Under the pieces are notes generated by a model, which saw only the letters and a program-made list of their open reading frames with translations, made no database searches and was not told the origin of the DNA. Shown piece after piece: positions 37,490 through 46,448 of a stretch of DNA of 64,000 bases (within the stretch, counting starts at the first letter, position 1; every line of letters starts with the position of its first letter). The translations under genes were made by a program, and so were the position numbers. The stretch spans positions 1,227,331 through 1,291,330 of the forward strand of contig JACEUU010000003.1 of the NCBI GenBank assembly GCA_024998755.1. The letters run 5' to 3'. The stretch is from Vampirovibrio sp. (GTDB lineage Bacteria; Cyanobacteriota; Vampirovibrionia; Vampirovibrionales; JAJTHC01).

Positions 37490-38407
37490 CTAATAAGGTA
37501 GTTCAACCGACGTGTTATTTTGTACTTCTTGGTTAGCTAAAGCCTGTTTTCTTTCCTTCAAACTACCAGTTGCTGGACGTTTAGACCGTGCCGAAGGAGC
37601 TGGTCCGTAAAGCAAACTTAACGCTGCTTGCACTGAAGCTTCAGGTGAAAGATTCGCTTGAGCAGGGTTCTGGTTTGTACGCACTAACGGAGCAGGAGAA
37701 GTACTAACAATTGCTTGCCCTTGCTGCTGACGCAACGCTGAAGCAGTTGGCACACGACCATTCATTGCCGTTACTTCGGTATGAGGCCCTCGTGCTGCTT
37801 GCGTTGCACGAATGGAAATAGCCGCTGCCCGCAATTCATTCAAATGCTGTTGGTTATAACGCACTTGGTCTTGCAGTTCAGAAAGCCGGTCTTCCATACC
37901 CTGTAACATATCAGTGGCATAAGCTTGAGCCGCCTGCTGAATAGATTCTGCTTCTTGTTCAGCTTGGGCTTTTAACTGCTCGCAATGAGCCAAGGTTTCT
38001 TGTTGAATGGTTTCAATTTCTGCCACTACTTGAGCCCGAATTCGTTCCGCTTCGGATTGAACAGCCTGCATTAAGGCTGATTCGCTCAATAAATACTGGC
38101 TTTTTTCTTGGGCTTCTTGCAACATTTCAATAGAACGTAATCGTGTTTGTTCTAGCATCATATCTTGTTCTTCCAAGAAAATAGCCGCTTCTTTAATTTC
38201 TTCGGGAAGCACGACCCGAATACGGTCAATTAATGGGAGCAATTTATCCGCATTGACCATGGTCCATGGGGTAAATGGCACGGCAACGCCGGAAATAACC
38301 AAGTCTTCCATCCGCTCAATCATTTTCAAAAATTTATGGGTATTGCTAGAAGTAGTAGGGGCTAAATTAGCTTCGTACCCAGTGGTTATTGTTGTCGTCA
38401 TCATCAT
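37490..38407 (-). CDS. DivIVA-like coiled-coil protein
   Basis: The N-terminal 'MIERMEDLVISGVAVPFTPWTMVNADKLLPLIDRIRVVLPEEIKEA' matches a family found in cyanobacteria and Firmicutes, related to DivIVA and ATP synthase subunit b-like proteins. A long coiled coil (about residues 85-205) and a disordered C-terminal tail follow. Such proteins act in cell division or envelope organisation; the role here is not shown. It begins with three tandem ATG codons and MMMTTTITT, with AGGAG 11 bases upstream. It lies 89 bases after coaD, on the same strand. Confidence 0.75.
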   Translation of the reverse strand: MMMTTTITTGYEANLAPTTSSNTHKFLKMIERMEDLVISGVAVPFTPWTMVNADKLLPLIDRIRVVLPEEIKEAAIFLEEQDMMLEQTRLRSIEMLQEAQEKSQYLLSESALMQAVQSEAERIRAQVVAEIETIQQETLAHCEQLKAQAEQEAESIQQAAQAYATDMLQGMEDRLSELQDQVRYNQQHLNELRAAAISIRATQAARGPHTEVTAMNGRVPTASALRQQQGQAIVSTSPAPLVRTNQNPAQANLSPEASVQAALSLLYGPAPSARSKRPATGSLKERKQALANQEVQNNTSVELPY

Positions 38408-38496
38408 GAGTCAGGATGCTCCTTTTTTAGTCGTTTGTAGTGTGTGAGGTTAATAAAAATAAAAACGTTAAAGCTGGTAGTTAGAAAGAACCCTCC

Positions 38497-39009
38497 TTAG
38501 GGTGTGGAAGAGGCGGAACCTCTTACTTTTTTAATTAAAGATTGTTGAACATGGTCAGAAACAAAACTGGAAATATCGCCTTGAAAATAGGCAATTTCTC
38601 GTACCATGCGCGATGATAAAAATTGATATTCTAAAGAAGGCATTAGAAATAACGTATCAATGCTATCTTCAAGGGTTCTGTTGGCTTGGTACATAGAACA
38701 TTCGTATTCAAAATCAGAAATGACCCGTAAACCGCGAATAATGACCGAAGCACCAATTTGCTTGGCGAATTTGACGGTAAGGCCGGAAAATTGTGTAACA
38801 GAAACGTTACTTAAACCCATGGCTTGTACGCTTTTCGTTAAAAAATCCAGCCGTTCTTCTACTTCAAACAACGAAACTTGTTTATTTGGATTATGTGCCA
38901 CCGCCACAACCAAGTTTTGAAACAACGATGCACATCGTCGAATCAGGTCTTCATGACCTTTGGTTACGGGGTCAAAACTGCCTGGGTACAGGGCAAGTGT
39001 CTTCATCAT
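38497..39009 (-). CDS. coaD: Phosphopantetheine adenylyltransferase
   Basis: CoaD makes dephospho-CoA from 4'-phosphopantetheine and ATP. The nucleotidyltransferase motif 'ALYPGSFDPVTKGHEDLIRR' and the 'RGLRVISDFEYECSMYQANR' block are present, along with 'YQFLSSRMVREIAYFQGDISSFV' (the ISSSxVRE region). The length of 170 residues is normal. It starts with two tandem ATG codons. Confidence 0.96.
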   Translation of the reverse strand: MMKTLALYPGSFDPVTKGHEDLIRRCASLFQNLVVAVAHNPNKQVSLFEVEERLDFLTKSVQAMGLSNVSVTQFSGLTVKFAKQIGASVIIRGLRVISDFEYECSMYQANRTLEDSIDTLFLMPSLEYQFLSSRMVREIAYFQGDISSFVSDHVQQSLIKKVRGSASSTP

Positions 39010-39138
39010 GGTGGGGGTAGTTTAATCCAATCTGCTAACATAATAAGTTATTACACTTAATTGCATACTATACGTTATAGTTTACTACACGGATTACAGA
39101 ATAAACAAGTAGGAGATTTTCTTTTTTGTGTAATAATT

Positions 39139-40218
39139 TTAGGATTTATTGGCAATCTCTAAAATTTCGATAAACAAGGCGTCTACTTCAGCGACTGTTT
39201 CAACCTGTGTTAGTTTGGCTCGGTAAGCAGGTGCACCCGAAAACCCCTTTACATACCACGGCAATTGCCCCCGCATTTCCCGCACCCCTTGCCCTTCACC
39301 CTTGTAAGCCACCATGCCCGCAACGTGTTGCCAAGCATACGCCAACCGTTGAACCAACGTGGGTTCTGGCAATAGTTCGCCTGTTTTCAAGTAGTGGTCA
39401 ATCAACGCAATTCGCCAAGGCTCACCTTGCGTGCCTCTACCCACCATTACGCCATCTACACCGAAGGTATCAATCACGAATTTAGCATCTGCCGGCGTAA
39501 TAATATCACCATTAGCAATAACCGGAATACTAACGGATTGCTTTAATTTACCCGCTGCTTCCCAATCTACCCCTGGTTTGTAGCCTTGGCTGCGGGTGCG
39601 AGTGTGGAGCGTTACCAGTTTCGCCCCAGCATCTTGAGCCATCTGCCCAAAATCGATATAATTTTTGCTGTTATCGTCCCACCCTAACCGGAACTTCACG
39701 CTAACAGGCACATTAACATTGGAAGAAACGGCTTTAATTAGTCGGCTAGCTAGGTCTAAATCCTTCATTAAGGCACAGCCTTCAAAGTTGCCGGTAATTT
39801 TTTTCACGGGGCAACCCATGTTAATATCCAACGTATCGGGCTGATGTTTTTCGCAAATGGTGATTGCCGCTTGCGTGATAATTTCTTCTTGGTGTGCCGC
39901 CAGTTGGTAAGCGATGGGGTTGTCTTCACTGTTTTTTTTGAGGATATGGGCATCCCACTTTTTACTGTAAACCAACCCGTTTGAACTAATCATTTCCGTG
40001 CAAATAAGTGATTGTGGAGCGGTTTTTCGCACCAGCCCACGGAAGACGATATCTGTAACGCCCGCCATGGGGGCTAGTACCACTTGGCTTTGTAGCACCA
40101 CTTTCCCGCCATCAATACGGATGGGGCTGGCTAGGGTTTCGGGTGTTTTCATACTAGCTGTAAAGGTTTCTTCTTGGAAGCCGTGTTTTGAAAGCGTGGT
40201 GGTTGTCATCATCATCAT
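39139..40218 (-). CDS. dusB: tRNA-dihydrouridine synthase
   Basis: A FMN-dependent TIM-barrel enzyme reducing uridines in tRNA. It has 'VVLAPMAGVTDIVFRGLVRK', the catalytic Cys in 'DINMGCPVKKITGNFEGCALMKD', 'HTRTRSQGYKPGVDWE' and 'IANGDIITPADAKFVIDTFGVDGVMVGRGTQGEPW'. The 359 residues include a tail of about 45 residues before the barrel, starting MMMMTTTT from four tandem ATG codons. No clear Shine-Dalgarno precedes it. Confidence 0.94.
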   Translation of the reverse strand: MMMMTTTTLSKHGFQEETFTASMKTPETLASPIRIDGGKVVLQSQVVLAPMAGVTDIVFRGLVRKTAPQSLICTEMISSNGLVYSKKWDAHILKKNSEDNPIAYQLAAHQEEIITQAAITICEKHQPDTLDINMGCPVKKITGNFEGCALMKDLDLASRLIKAVSSNVNVPVSVKFRLGWDDNSKNYIDFGQMAQDAGAKLVTLHTRTRSQGYKPGVDWEAAGKLKQSVSIPVIANGDIITPADAKFVIDTFGVDGVMVGRGTQGEPWRIALIDHYLKTGELLPEPTLVQRLAYAWQHVAGMVAYKGEGQGVREMRGQLPWYVKGFSGAPAYRAKLTQVETVAEVDALFIEILEIANKS

Positions 40219-40312
40219 CGTAATAGGAAAAAGCCTTTAAACATGGGGAGCTTTGATAAAAATTGAGTGCATAATCACTATACTCAAAACACGGCTAAAA
40301 GAATAGAAACCC

Positions 40313-40945
40313 TTAGCGTTGAATAAAATCTGTATTGGCAACTAAAGCCTTAAATTCCTGCTGCATAGCCTCTAAATTTTCAGGCTCTAGGTAGGTACGG
40401 ATATTTTGCCACATGGTTTTGTCATCAAGCCATAGTGTTTCAGGAGAACCCTTGTCTTTAAATTCTTTTGCCGTTTGTTGTGTTACAGCTTCGATCATTG
40501 CAACTAATTTTTCTTCAGGTAATGTTTGTTGAAAGATGTCCTGTACATCAGTATAAAGCTTTTGTAAAAATTTTTCAAAAGATCCAGCGACTAAACAATG
40601 TTCAAATTTTTGACGAATCTTAGACACATCGCTATCAATAGCAGAATCATTACCCTTTAATAAAGGGACTCCAATAATAGGACGAATCAAATTTTCTAAT
40701 GACCATCCTGCAACATTTATAATATTCGATTCAGTAACATTTGAAGGCACATGGCTTAGTATTCGACCACTTGAAGAATCAAAAGAATCAGCTAAATGAG
40801 GAAAAAATCTAGCACGACTATTTTTTTCGAAATCGATGCCTACAGATCGTTCCACTCCCGAAAAAGCACGGCTAGTTAAAGCATGTCCAACTTCATGTGT
40901 TAATACTCTAGGTACACTATGGGAAAAGATAGATGGGATTTTCAT
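40313..40945 (-). CDS. Putative zinc metalloprotease-like protein (HEVGH)
   Basis: This 210-residue protein has 'VLTHEVGHALTSRAFSG' at residues 14-30: His17, Glu18 and His21 form an HExxH zincin motif resembling the peptidase M41/M50 type. A third ligand is not obvious. The rest is helical, with no signal peptide or membrane segment. The family is not recognised. It lies 94 bases downstream of nothing conserved and just before dusB on the same strand. Confidence 0.6.
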   Translation of the reverse strand: MKIPSIFSHSVPRVLTHEVGHALTSRAFSGVERSVGIDFEKNSRARFFPHLADSFDSSSGRILSHVPSNVTESNIINVAGWSLENLIRPIIGVPLLKGNDSAIDSDVSKIRQKFEHCLVAGSFEKFLQKLYTDVQDIFQQTLPEEKLVAMIEAVTQQTAKEFKDKGSPETLWLDDKTMWQNIRTYLEPENLEAMQQEFKALVANTDFIQR

Positions 40946-41217
40946 TGAGAGGTCTCTTTTTTTTGAGGGGGGGATAATACTTGTAACAAAACGATAAAAA
41001 ACCCTCCATTTATTTTTGTGCTACTGCTTTTTTTAAACACTTATTTTAGCTAGCACAAAACGGCGGGTTTAATGGTTTTATGCTTGTAGCAGATGGTGTT
41101 TCTGCAAGGCTTTGTATGAATAGGGTATTTAATCAATAAAATAGTTTATTAGGGGAAAACGCATCGCCCACAACAGGGTTGATAGCATTCAAACAGGGAT
41201 AAAAGGGGATAATAATC

Positions 41218-42276
41218 ATGATGATGATGGGCTTTGGCGGCATGATGAACACTGGTGCGATGGGTGGTATGCAAAACAATCAATACATGATGCAGCAACA
41301 ACAAATGGCAATGCAACAGCAGCAACAACCACGGGTTGGGGTCTCGCAATTTCCTCCCCCTGTAACTGAAAGTGGTAATATTTACGACCCTAAAAAGAAA
41401 GAAAAAGACAGTTTCTTCAAGCTCCCCAATATGTCTAACACCAATTGGGGAGACGTCGCATATAACAGTTCGCTTGCCTTAGGTGCTGGTGCAGTTGCTG
41501 GTGCAGGTGTGGGTATTATAGATAACTTCATTAAAGCCCCAGATTTAGGGGCGATTTACGAAATTAAAGATGGTGGTAAAGTAACAGCCCAACAACGGTT
41601 TGAAGTCAGTGATGGCTATTCCGGTAGGGTAGCCCAAACCCATATTAAGGGCGATGGTGTAAACGCCACCGTAAACTATGAATATGCCCCTGAACGTGGA
41701 CGGATTAAACGCTTTTTCAGATGGGGTAATGACCATGATTTGCTAGGCGTAACCGTTAAGAGCGATAAAGGTACTATTAATCTTGAAAGAAGTGGTTTGT
41801 TTAAGCAGGATTATAAACTGCCATTAGCTGATGGTGGCGAAATGATTTATCGTCGGCAAAAAAATGGCGATTTTGTTGCTCATAAAGCCGTTATTAGTCA
41901 GAATGAAGTATTGCATTTTGATAAATACGGGAAAGTAAAAGGCACTGTGCCTAACCATATTACCCCTGCAGACTTTAAGCTGAACAACCAGCTAAACCTG
42001 CCAGAAGGGGCTAAAATTCAAACAAAAATGCCGAATGCTAGTACGCTAACCCATTTAGAAGGCAAAGCCATCGATGGCAGATTACTAAAAGGGCTTGGCG
42101 GATGGGCTTTAGGTGCTGCTGCAGCTAGTGCAGTTATAGCAGGGGGGTATACGGCTTGGAAAACCAGTCAGCCTAAATCATCTGAAGAAATACTGAAATC
42201 TTTACCACCCCAAGGCATGATGTTGCCACCAGCTACGGAACTGCAACAACAGCGGATGCTTCCGCCTCAACAATAG
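41218..42276 (+). CDS. Met/Gln-rich hypothetical membrane protein
   Basis: The first 40 residues are low-complexity Met, Gln, Gly and Asn ('MMMMGFGGMMNTGAMGGMQ', then a Gln run). A glycine/alanine-rich hydrophobic segment lies near residues 82-102 and another near 295-312; a beta-rich domain of about 180 residues lies between them. The C-terminus is again Pro/Gln/Met-rich. I do not recognise it. The two low-complexity ends suggest an envelope or self-associating protein. Its last 44 bases overlap the end of the convergent radical SAM gene. Confidence 0.65.
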   Translation: MMMMGFGGMMNTGAMGGMQNNQYMMQQQQMAMQQQQQPRVGVSQFPPPVTESGNIYDPKKKEKDSFFKLPNMSNTNWGDVAYNSSLALGAGAVAGAGVGIIDNFIKAPDLGAIYEIKDGGKVTAQQRFEVSDGYSGRVAQTHIKGDGVNATVNYEYAPERGRIKRFFRWGNDHDLLGVTVKSDKGTINLERSGLFKQDYKLPLADGGEMIYRRQKNGDFVAHKAVISQNEVLHFDKYGKVKGTVPNHITPADFKLNNQLNLPEGAKIQTKMPNASTLTHLEGKAIDGRLLKGLGGWALGAAAASAVIAGGYTAWKTSQPKSSEEILKSLPPQGMMLPPATELQQQRMLPPQQ

Positions 42277-43972
42277 AAGTAGCAGTCAAACTTCGCGGAA
42301 TAAGCCCTTCTTTCCAAAGAATCGCTTTATCCACGCCTAAAAAGACCGTTTCCCAAGGTAACACTTCGGTTTCGGGACGTTGGCGTTCACCATACCAAGC
42401 CACGCTAGGGAAATCTGCTACTTTTTCTTGCTTCAATTCCTTTAATGCCCTGTTAATATGCCCATGAGACCCACCCAATTGCGTAAAGCGTTCCAAAAAC
42501 GGGGCTAATCGCCTATCGCCACGGCTAACCATTGCCTGAAACGTATCCCACTTGGTGCTGGAAGGGCGAAAATCCGCCACTTGAATAACGCCTTTACGAA
42601 ACTGCTCCATCCGCTTTTTCAGGATGCCTTCAGTTGGGCGTTCCATCCACTGAAACGGCGTCCATGCTTTAGGTACAAACGAACTACACCCCACCGAAAG
42701 TTTCAGTTTTGGGGTCGCTTTTTTTAGCCTGCGAATCAGGTCGATGGATTCTTGAATGTGGGCATCCGTTTCATCTGGCAAGCCCACCATGTGGTAAAGT
42801 TTCACGCTTTTTAAACCCGCTTCAGCTGCCCGTTCCAACGCCGTGAAAATGGCTTCTTCTTTCAGGTGTTTGTTAATTCGCCTGCGTAACCATGGGCTAC
42901 CGGTTTCTATGGCTAATGTGATGCTTTGGCTGCCACTATCCGCCAAGGTTTTACACATTTTGGCGGTTAAGGTATCCGCCCGAACGGCTCCGCTACTAAT
43001 TTGAACGTCAGGCAAGTCTGCTAGGGCATCACACAAATGCGGAAATTCGGGATGGTCGGCAACTAAAACCCCCAAAAGCCCGAGCTTATTCGTGTATTTT
43101 AAACCATGATTAATCGTTTCCAACAACGCCCCAACTTGTGGACTTCGTGTAGGCAACGTGGAATAACTGGCTAAACAAAACCGACACCTGTGCGAACAGC
43201 CCCGCATGACTTCCACTAAAAACGAGCGTCCGAAAACAGAGGCATCGCTCAAGATGGGGCTGAAGGCGATTGAATTTTCTAAAGAAGTTAGCCACTGTTT
43301 TTGCGTGGGGAAGGGCAAATGGGGTAAGGTGGATTGCATTCCGGTAATTGCCCCTGTGGGGTGTTCGTATTCAACTTCTACAAAGCTTGGTACATAAACG
43401 CCTTGCACTTCTGTGGCTAGGGCTTCTAGCAGGGCGGGTTTGTTGTGCCTTAAATGCTGATTGCGATGATACGCATCCATGAGGTTGCCGAGCAGTTCTT
43501 CGCCTTCGCCAATCAGGAAAAAATCGAAGAAGGGGGCGTAGGGTTCGGGGTTGGTGGTGGGTACGGGCCCGCCAGCGAACACCAGTGGGAAGGCATCGCC
43601 ATGCCTATCTTTGGCGTAAAGGGGGAAGTCTTCTGCTTGAAAGCAGCGGAGAATTTCTAGAATATCTAGTTCAAAGGAAAACGAAAATCCCATTAGGGGG
43701 TATTGCCGAAGCTGGTAGCCTTTGCCGTAGTCTTCTGTGGCAAATCGAACAGGTAGGGCTTTGGGGTGTTTATCTAGTAGGGCGAATAGTAGTAAATAGC
43801 CCAAGCTTGCCATGGTGATGGCATAGCTGGCTGGGTAGCACCACGCCACAGGTACGGCATCGGCAACCTTGGGTAAATCCACCGTGTATAGGAAGGTTTC
43901 ATCGCTATGCGGTTGGGGGACGGCTAGGTTGTAATTGCCCAGTGTAGAGAGAGAAGAAGATAAAGATTTCAT
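42233..43972 (-). CDS. B12-binding-domain radical SAM protein (TIGR03960-like)
   Basis: An N-terminal cobalamin-binding-like region ('GFSFSFELDILEIL', 'VFAGGPVPTTNPEPYAPFFDFFLIGEGEE') is followed by the radical SAM cluster 'EVMRGCSHRCRFCLAS' and 'KLYHMVGLPDETD'. The C-terminal 'SSFVPKAWTPFQWMERPT' is diagnostic of a family widespread in cyanobacteria and anaerobes, often related to tRNA or cofactor chemistry. The 579 residues fit the N-terminal family alone. The substrate is not known. Confidence 0.85.
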   Translation of the reverse strand: MKSLSSSLSTLGNYNLAVPQPHSDETFLYTVDLPKVADAVPVAWCYPASYAITMASLGYLLLFALLDKHPKALPVRFATEDYGKGYQLRQYPLMGFSFSFELDILEILRCFQAEDFPLYAKDRHGDAFPLVFAGGPVPTTNPEPYAPFFDFFLIGEGEELLGNLMDAYHRNQHLRHNKPALLEALATEVQGVYVPSFVEVEYEHPTGAITGMQSTLPHLPFPTQKQWLTSLENSIAFSPILSDASVFGRSFLVEVMRGCSHRCRFCLASYSTLPTRSPQVGALLETINHGLKYTNKLGLLGVLVADHPEFPHLCDALADLPDVQISSGAVRADTLTAKMCKTLADSGSQSITLAIETGSPWLRRRINKHLKEEAIFTALERAAEAGLKSVKLYHMVGLPDETDAHIQESIDLIRRLKKATPKLKLSVGCSSFVPKAWTPFQWMERPTEGILKKRMEQFRKGVIQVADFRPSSTKWDTFQAMVSRGDRRLAPFLERFTQLGGSHGHINRALKELKQEKVADFPSVAWYGERQRPETEVLPWETVFLGVDKAILWKEGLIPRSLTATSIVEAEASAVVAVP

Positions 43973-44051
43973 TAATGACCTATCACAAAGCGTGTAAGAA
44001 GCAAGAATAAGAGATACAGCGGTTGATAAAGACGAGAAAGAGACAAATGGG

Positions 44052-44145
44052 TTAAGGGGCGAAGCCCCTTAAAAAGTAGGGAGATGATGGGTTTGGGAAG
44101 AAGCGGGAACGGCTTCTTCCCAACGTTGAATGCCCTGCATTCAAC
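44052..44145 (-). terminator. Three tandem hairpins between two genes
   Basis: Three perfect stems follow one another: 44052-44072 (9 bp, GAA loop), 44095-44121 (10 bp, 7-base loop) and 44125-44145 (9 bp, 3-base loop). On the minus strand they lie just downstream of the KimA-like gene; the first one reached ends 17 bases after its stop. None has a long T-run on that strand. They probably act as a transcript end or RNA-stability structure. Confidence 0.55.
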
Positions 44146-44161
44146 AATATCGGGGGTGTAT

Positions 44162-46051
44162 TTATTCTTCCAAGAAGTAGCGAACAGAGGTAACCACCTT
44201 GTTACGCCGAAACGCCAACATCGCCTTAATCAGCAATGAGCTTTGGTTGTGCAAAATGTTATGCCAAAATTTCTTGGTTACAAATTCAGGAATAATAACC
44301 GTAACCATATCATCAGGATATCTATCATCCACCTCTTCAATATATTCCATCAACGGTTGAATAACCGAGCGATAGTTCGATTTCAACACCGTCAACGGAA
44401 CACCCTGTCCCCAATCATCCCAAGCATCTACCAAGCGTTTGGTTAAATCAGGACGCAATTCCACATGAATCGCCTCAATCCGAGAAGAAATGGTTCTAGC
44501 ATAGCGTAATGCGGGTAATGTTCCCCGATGCAGTGAAGACACCAACACTACAACCGTGTGTTCAATAACAGATTGGCTAAACGCTTGCGGAGAATCAGGT
44601 AAAATCAATTGACGTGCAACACTAATGTAATGACACTTAATTTTACGGAAGACCCACATAATGCCAAATATACCTACGACAACTATCCAAGCACCTTCCC
44701 AAAATTTTTCAAGTAACAGAATAATAGTGGCTATGGCGGTAACAATCGCACCAAAACCGTTAATGAATAAGCTGTATTTCCAGTTGCCTTCTTTGTTATG
44801 AATATGATGTTTAACCATACCTGCTTGGGCTAAGGTAAACGATAAAAATACCCCTACCGCATACAAGGGAATCAAATCATGCGTACTAGCGTGGTAAAGT
44901 ACCACTAATCCGGCTGAAACCAAGCCTAGCAGAATAATCCCGTTTGAAAAAACCAGTCTATCGCCCAAGTGCATTAACTGACGAGGCAGGAAGCCATCGT
45001 TAGCTAAAATACTGGTCAACCTTGGGAACCCTGCAAAGCTGGTGTTGGCAGCAAATATCAAAATCACCATGGTTAAAAATTGAACGAGATAGTAAAAGAA
45101 AGAGCCACCACCAAAGACGGATGTTGCTACTTGGGCTATAACCGTATTATTTTCCATCGGCATTACTCGGTGAAAAAACGCTAGAATGGTCATGCCAATG
45201 AACAAAAACCCGAGAATGCACCCCATAATGACCATCGTTTTATTGGCATTATCGGCAGCGGGTTCTTTAAAGGCTTTTACGCCATTTGAAATAGCTTCAA
45301 TGCCTGTCAATGCCGTACACCCATGAGAAAAGGCCTTGACCATTGCTAGCAATAAACCAATACCCAATAAATCTTGAATATTAGCGGGAACACCCAAGCC
45401 TTGCCAGCCATGATCGAAGTTAACAGGAAGCGGTGCTAAAGCATGACCTGTTAAGGCTTGTACTAAGCCCGTAACGACCATTGTTACCATAGCAAAAATA
45501 AAGATGTAAGCAGGAATACTAAAGAACAAGCCTGATTCCTTGACCCCTCGCAAGTTGATAATGGTAATAATAGCCAAAAAGCTACAAGCCCATTCAACCC
45601 GTTGATGCGGAGGCACCCATTTTGTTGCAACAAGAGCATCTACCCCTGCACAAACGGAAACCGCAGCAGTTAGAACGTAATCAATCAGTAAAGCAGCCCC
45701 TGCCACATGGCTGGCGTGCAAGCCTAAATGTTCTTTAGAAACTTCGTAAGTACCGCCCCCTTGGTCATACGCTTTGATGACTTGCTTGTAGGATGCAACC
45801 ACAATCACCATTAGCAAACAAATGGCAATGGCAATGGGTATCGATAAAATGTTAGCAAACCCTGCATAAATGGCGTAAGCGGGAATGGCTAAGGCCAATA
45901 AAATTTCTTCGGTTGCGTAAGCGGTGGAAGAAAGAGCATCGGCTGCGAAAACTGCTAAAGCTGTGCTAACGGATAAGCGTTCGTGTTTTTCACGATGGGA
46001 AGGTAACGGAGCCCCCACTAACAGCCGTTTCAATAATTGGTAATTCATCAT
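44162..46051 (-). CDS. KimA-like APC-superfamily potassium/amino acid permease
   Basis: About 12 membrane segments cover residues 15-455. The segment 'FAADALSSTAYATEEILLALAIPAYAI' matches the KimA (YdaO) potassium importer branch of the APC superfamily. The C-terminal about 170 residues are cytosolic and resemble a universal-stress-like domain ('HTVVVLVSSLHRGTLPALRYARTI'), as in KimA, where c-di-AMP binding inhibits uptake. The ATG at 46051 (first of two) has AAGGAAA about 14 bases upstream. An amino acid substrate cannot be excluded. Confidence 0.8.
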   Translation of the reverse strand: MMNYQLLKRLLVGAPLPSHREKHERLSVSTALAVFAADALSSTAYATEEILLALAIPAYAIYAGFANILSIPIAIAICLLMVIVVASYKQVIKAYDQGGGTYEVSKEHLGLHASHVAGAALLIDYVLTAAVSVCAGVDALVATKWVPPHQRVEWACSFLAIITIINLRGVKESGLFFSIPAYIFIFAMVTMVVTGLVQALTGHALAPLPVNFDHGWQGLGVPANIQDLLGIGLLLAMVKAFSHGCTALTGIEAISNGVKAFKEPAADNANKTMVIMGCILGFLFIGMTILAFFHRVMPMENNTVIAQVATSVFGGGSFFYYLVQFLTMVILIFAANTSFAGFPRLTSILANDGFLPRQLMHLGDRLVFSNGIILLGLVSAGLVVLYHASTHDLIPLYAVGVFLSFTLAQAGMVKHHIHNKEGNWKYSLFINGFGAIVTAIATIILLLEKFWEGAWIVVVGIFGIMWVFRKIKCHYISVARQLILPDSPQAFSQSVIEHTVVVLVSSLHRGTLPALRYARTISSRIEAIHVELRPDLTKRLVDAWDDWGQGVPLTVLKSNYRSVIQPLMEYIEEVDDRYPDDMVTVIIPEFVTKKFWHNILHNQSSLLIKAMLAFRRNKVVTSVRYFLEE

Positions 46052-46189
46052 ATAAAAAAAATTATTTCCTTGATAGCGGTAACACAACCATACTAGGCGT
46101 GATTATAGCAAAAGGATACTAAAAGGAAAAGCATCTAAAGTTGTATAGCCTAATACTAAGTAAAAAACCAAACAGCGGAAAATCCTCTT

Positions 46190-46445
46190 ATTGTTCGTTT
46201 TTACTGAAATGGTTAGCTTCAAACCATCAATAGTTGAAGACAGGCTGGTGCGAGCGTAGCGAAGCAGACCAATTAGGGAGCCTCTTTTGCTTCCGGTCAA
46301 GCCTGTTTTCAACGTGCTAGCCAACAAGTTGACCCTTGAGAGGGGATTTTTAAGGGGGCGTGGAGTCCCCTTGAATTTGTGGGGGGGTGTCGGGGGGGCT
46401 GCCAAACAGCAGTCCTCCTGACAAAAGCCCCAGACCGAAGCGATT
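46190..46445. repeat. Composite GC-rich intergenic repeat, copy 1
   Basis: This gap between the KimA-like gene and the next gene carries two modules found elsewhere: a GCGAGCGTAGCGAAGCAGA block with 'GAGCCTCTTTTGCTTCCG', and a GGGGGGTGTCGGGGGG block with a CTGCC-AAAC-AGCAG hairpin and a terminal 'CGAAGCGATTA'. The first module recurs inverted at about 58900-59010 at roughly 90 percent identity by eye. No gene is supported in it. Confidence 0.7.
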
Positions 46446-46448
46446 AAC

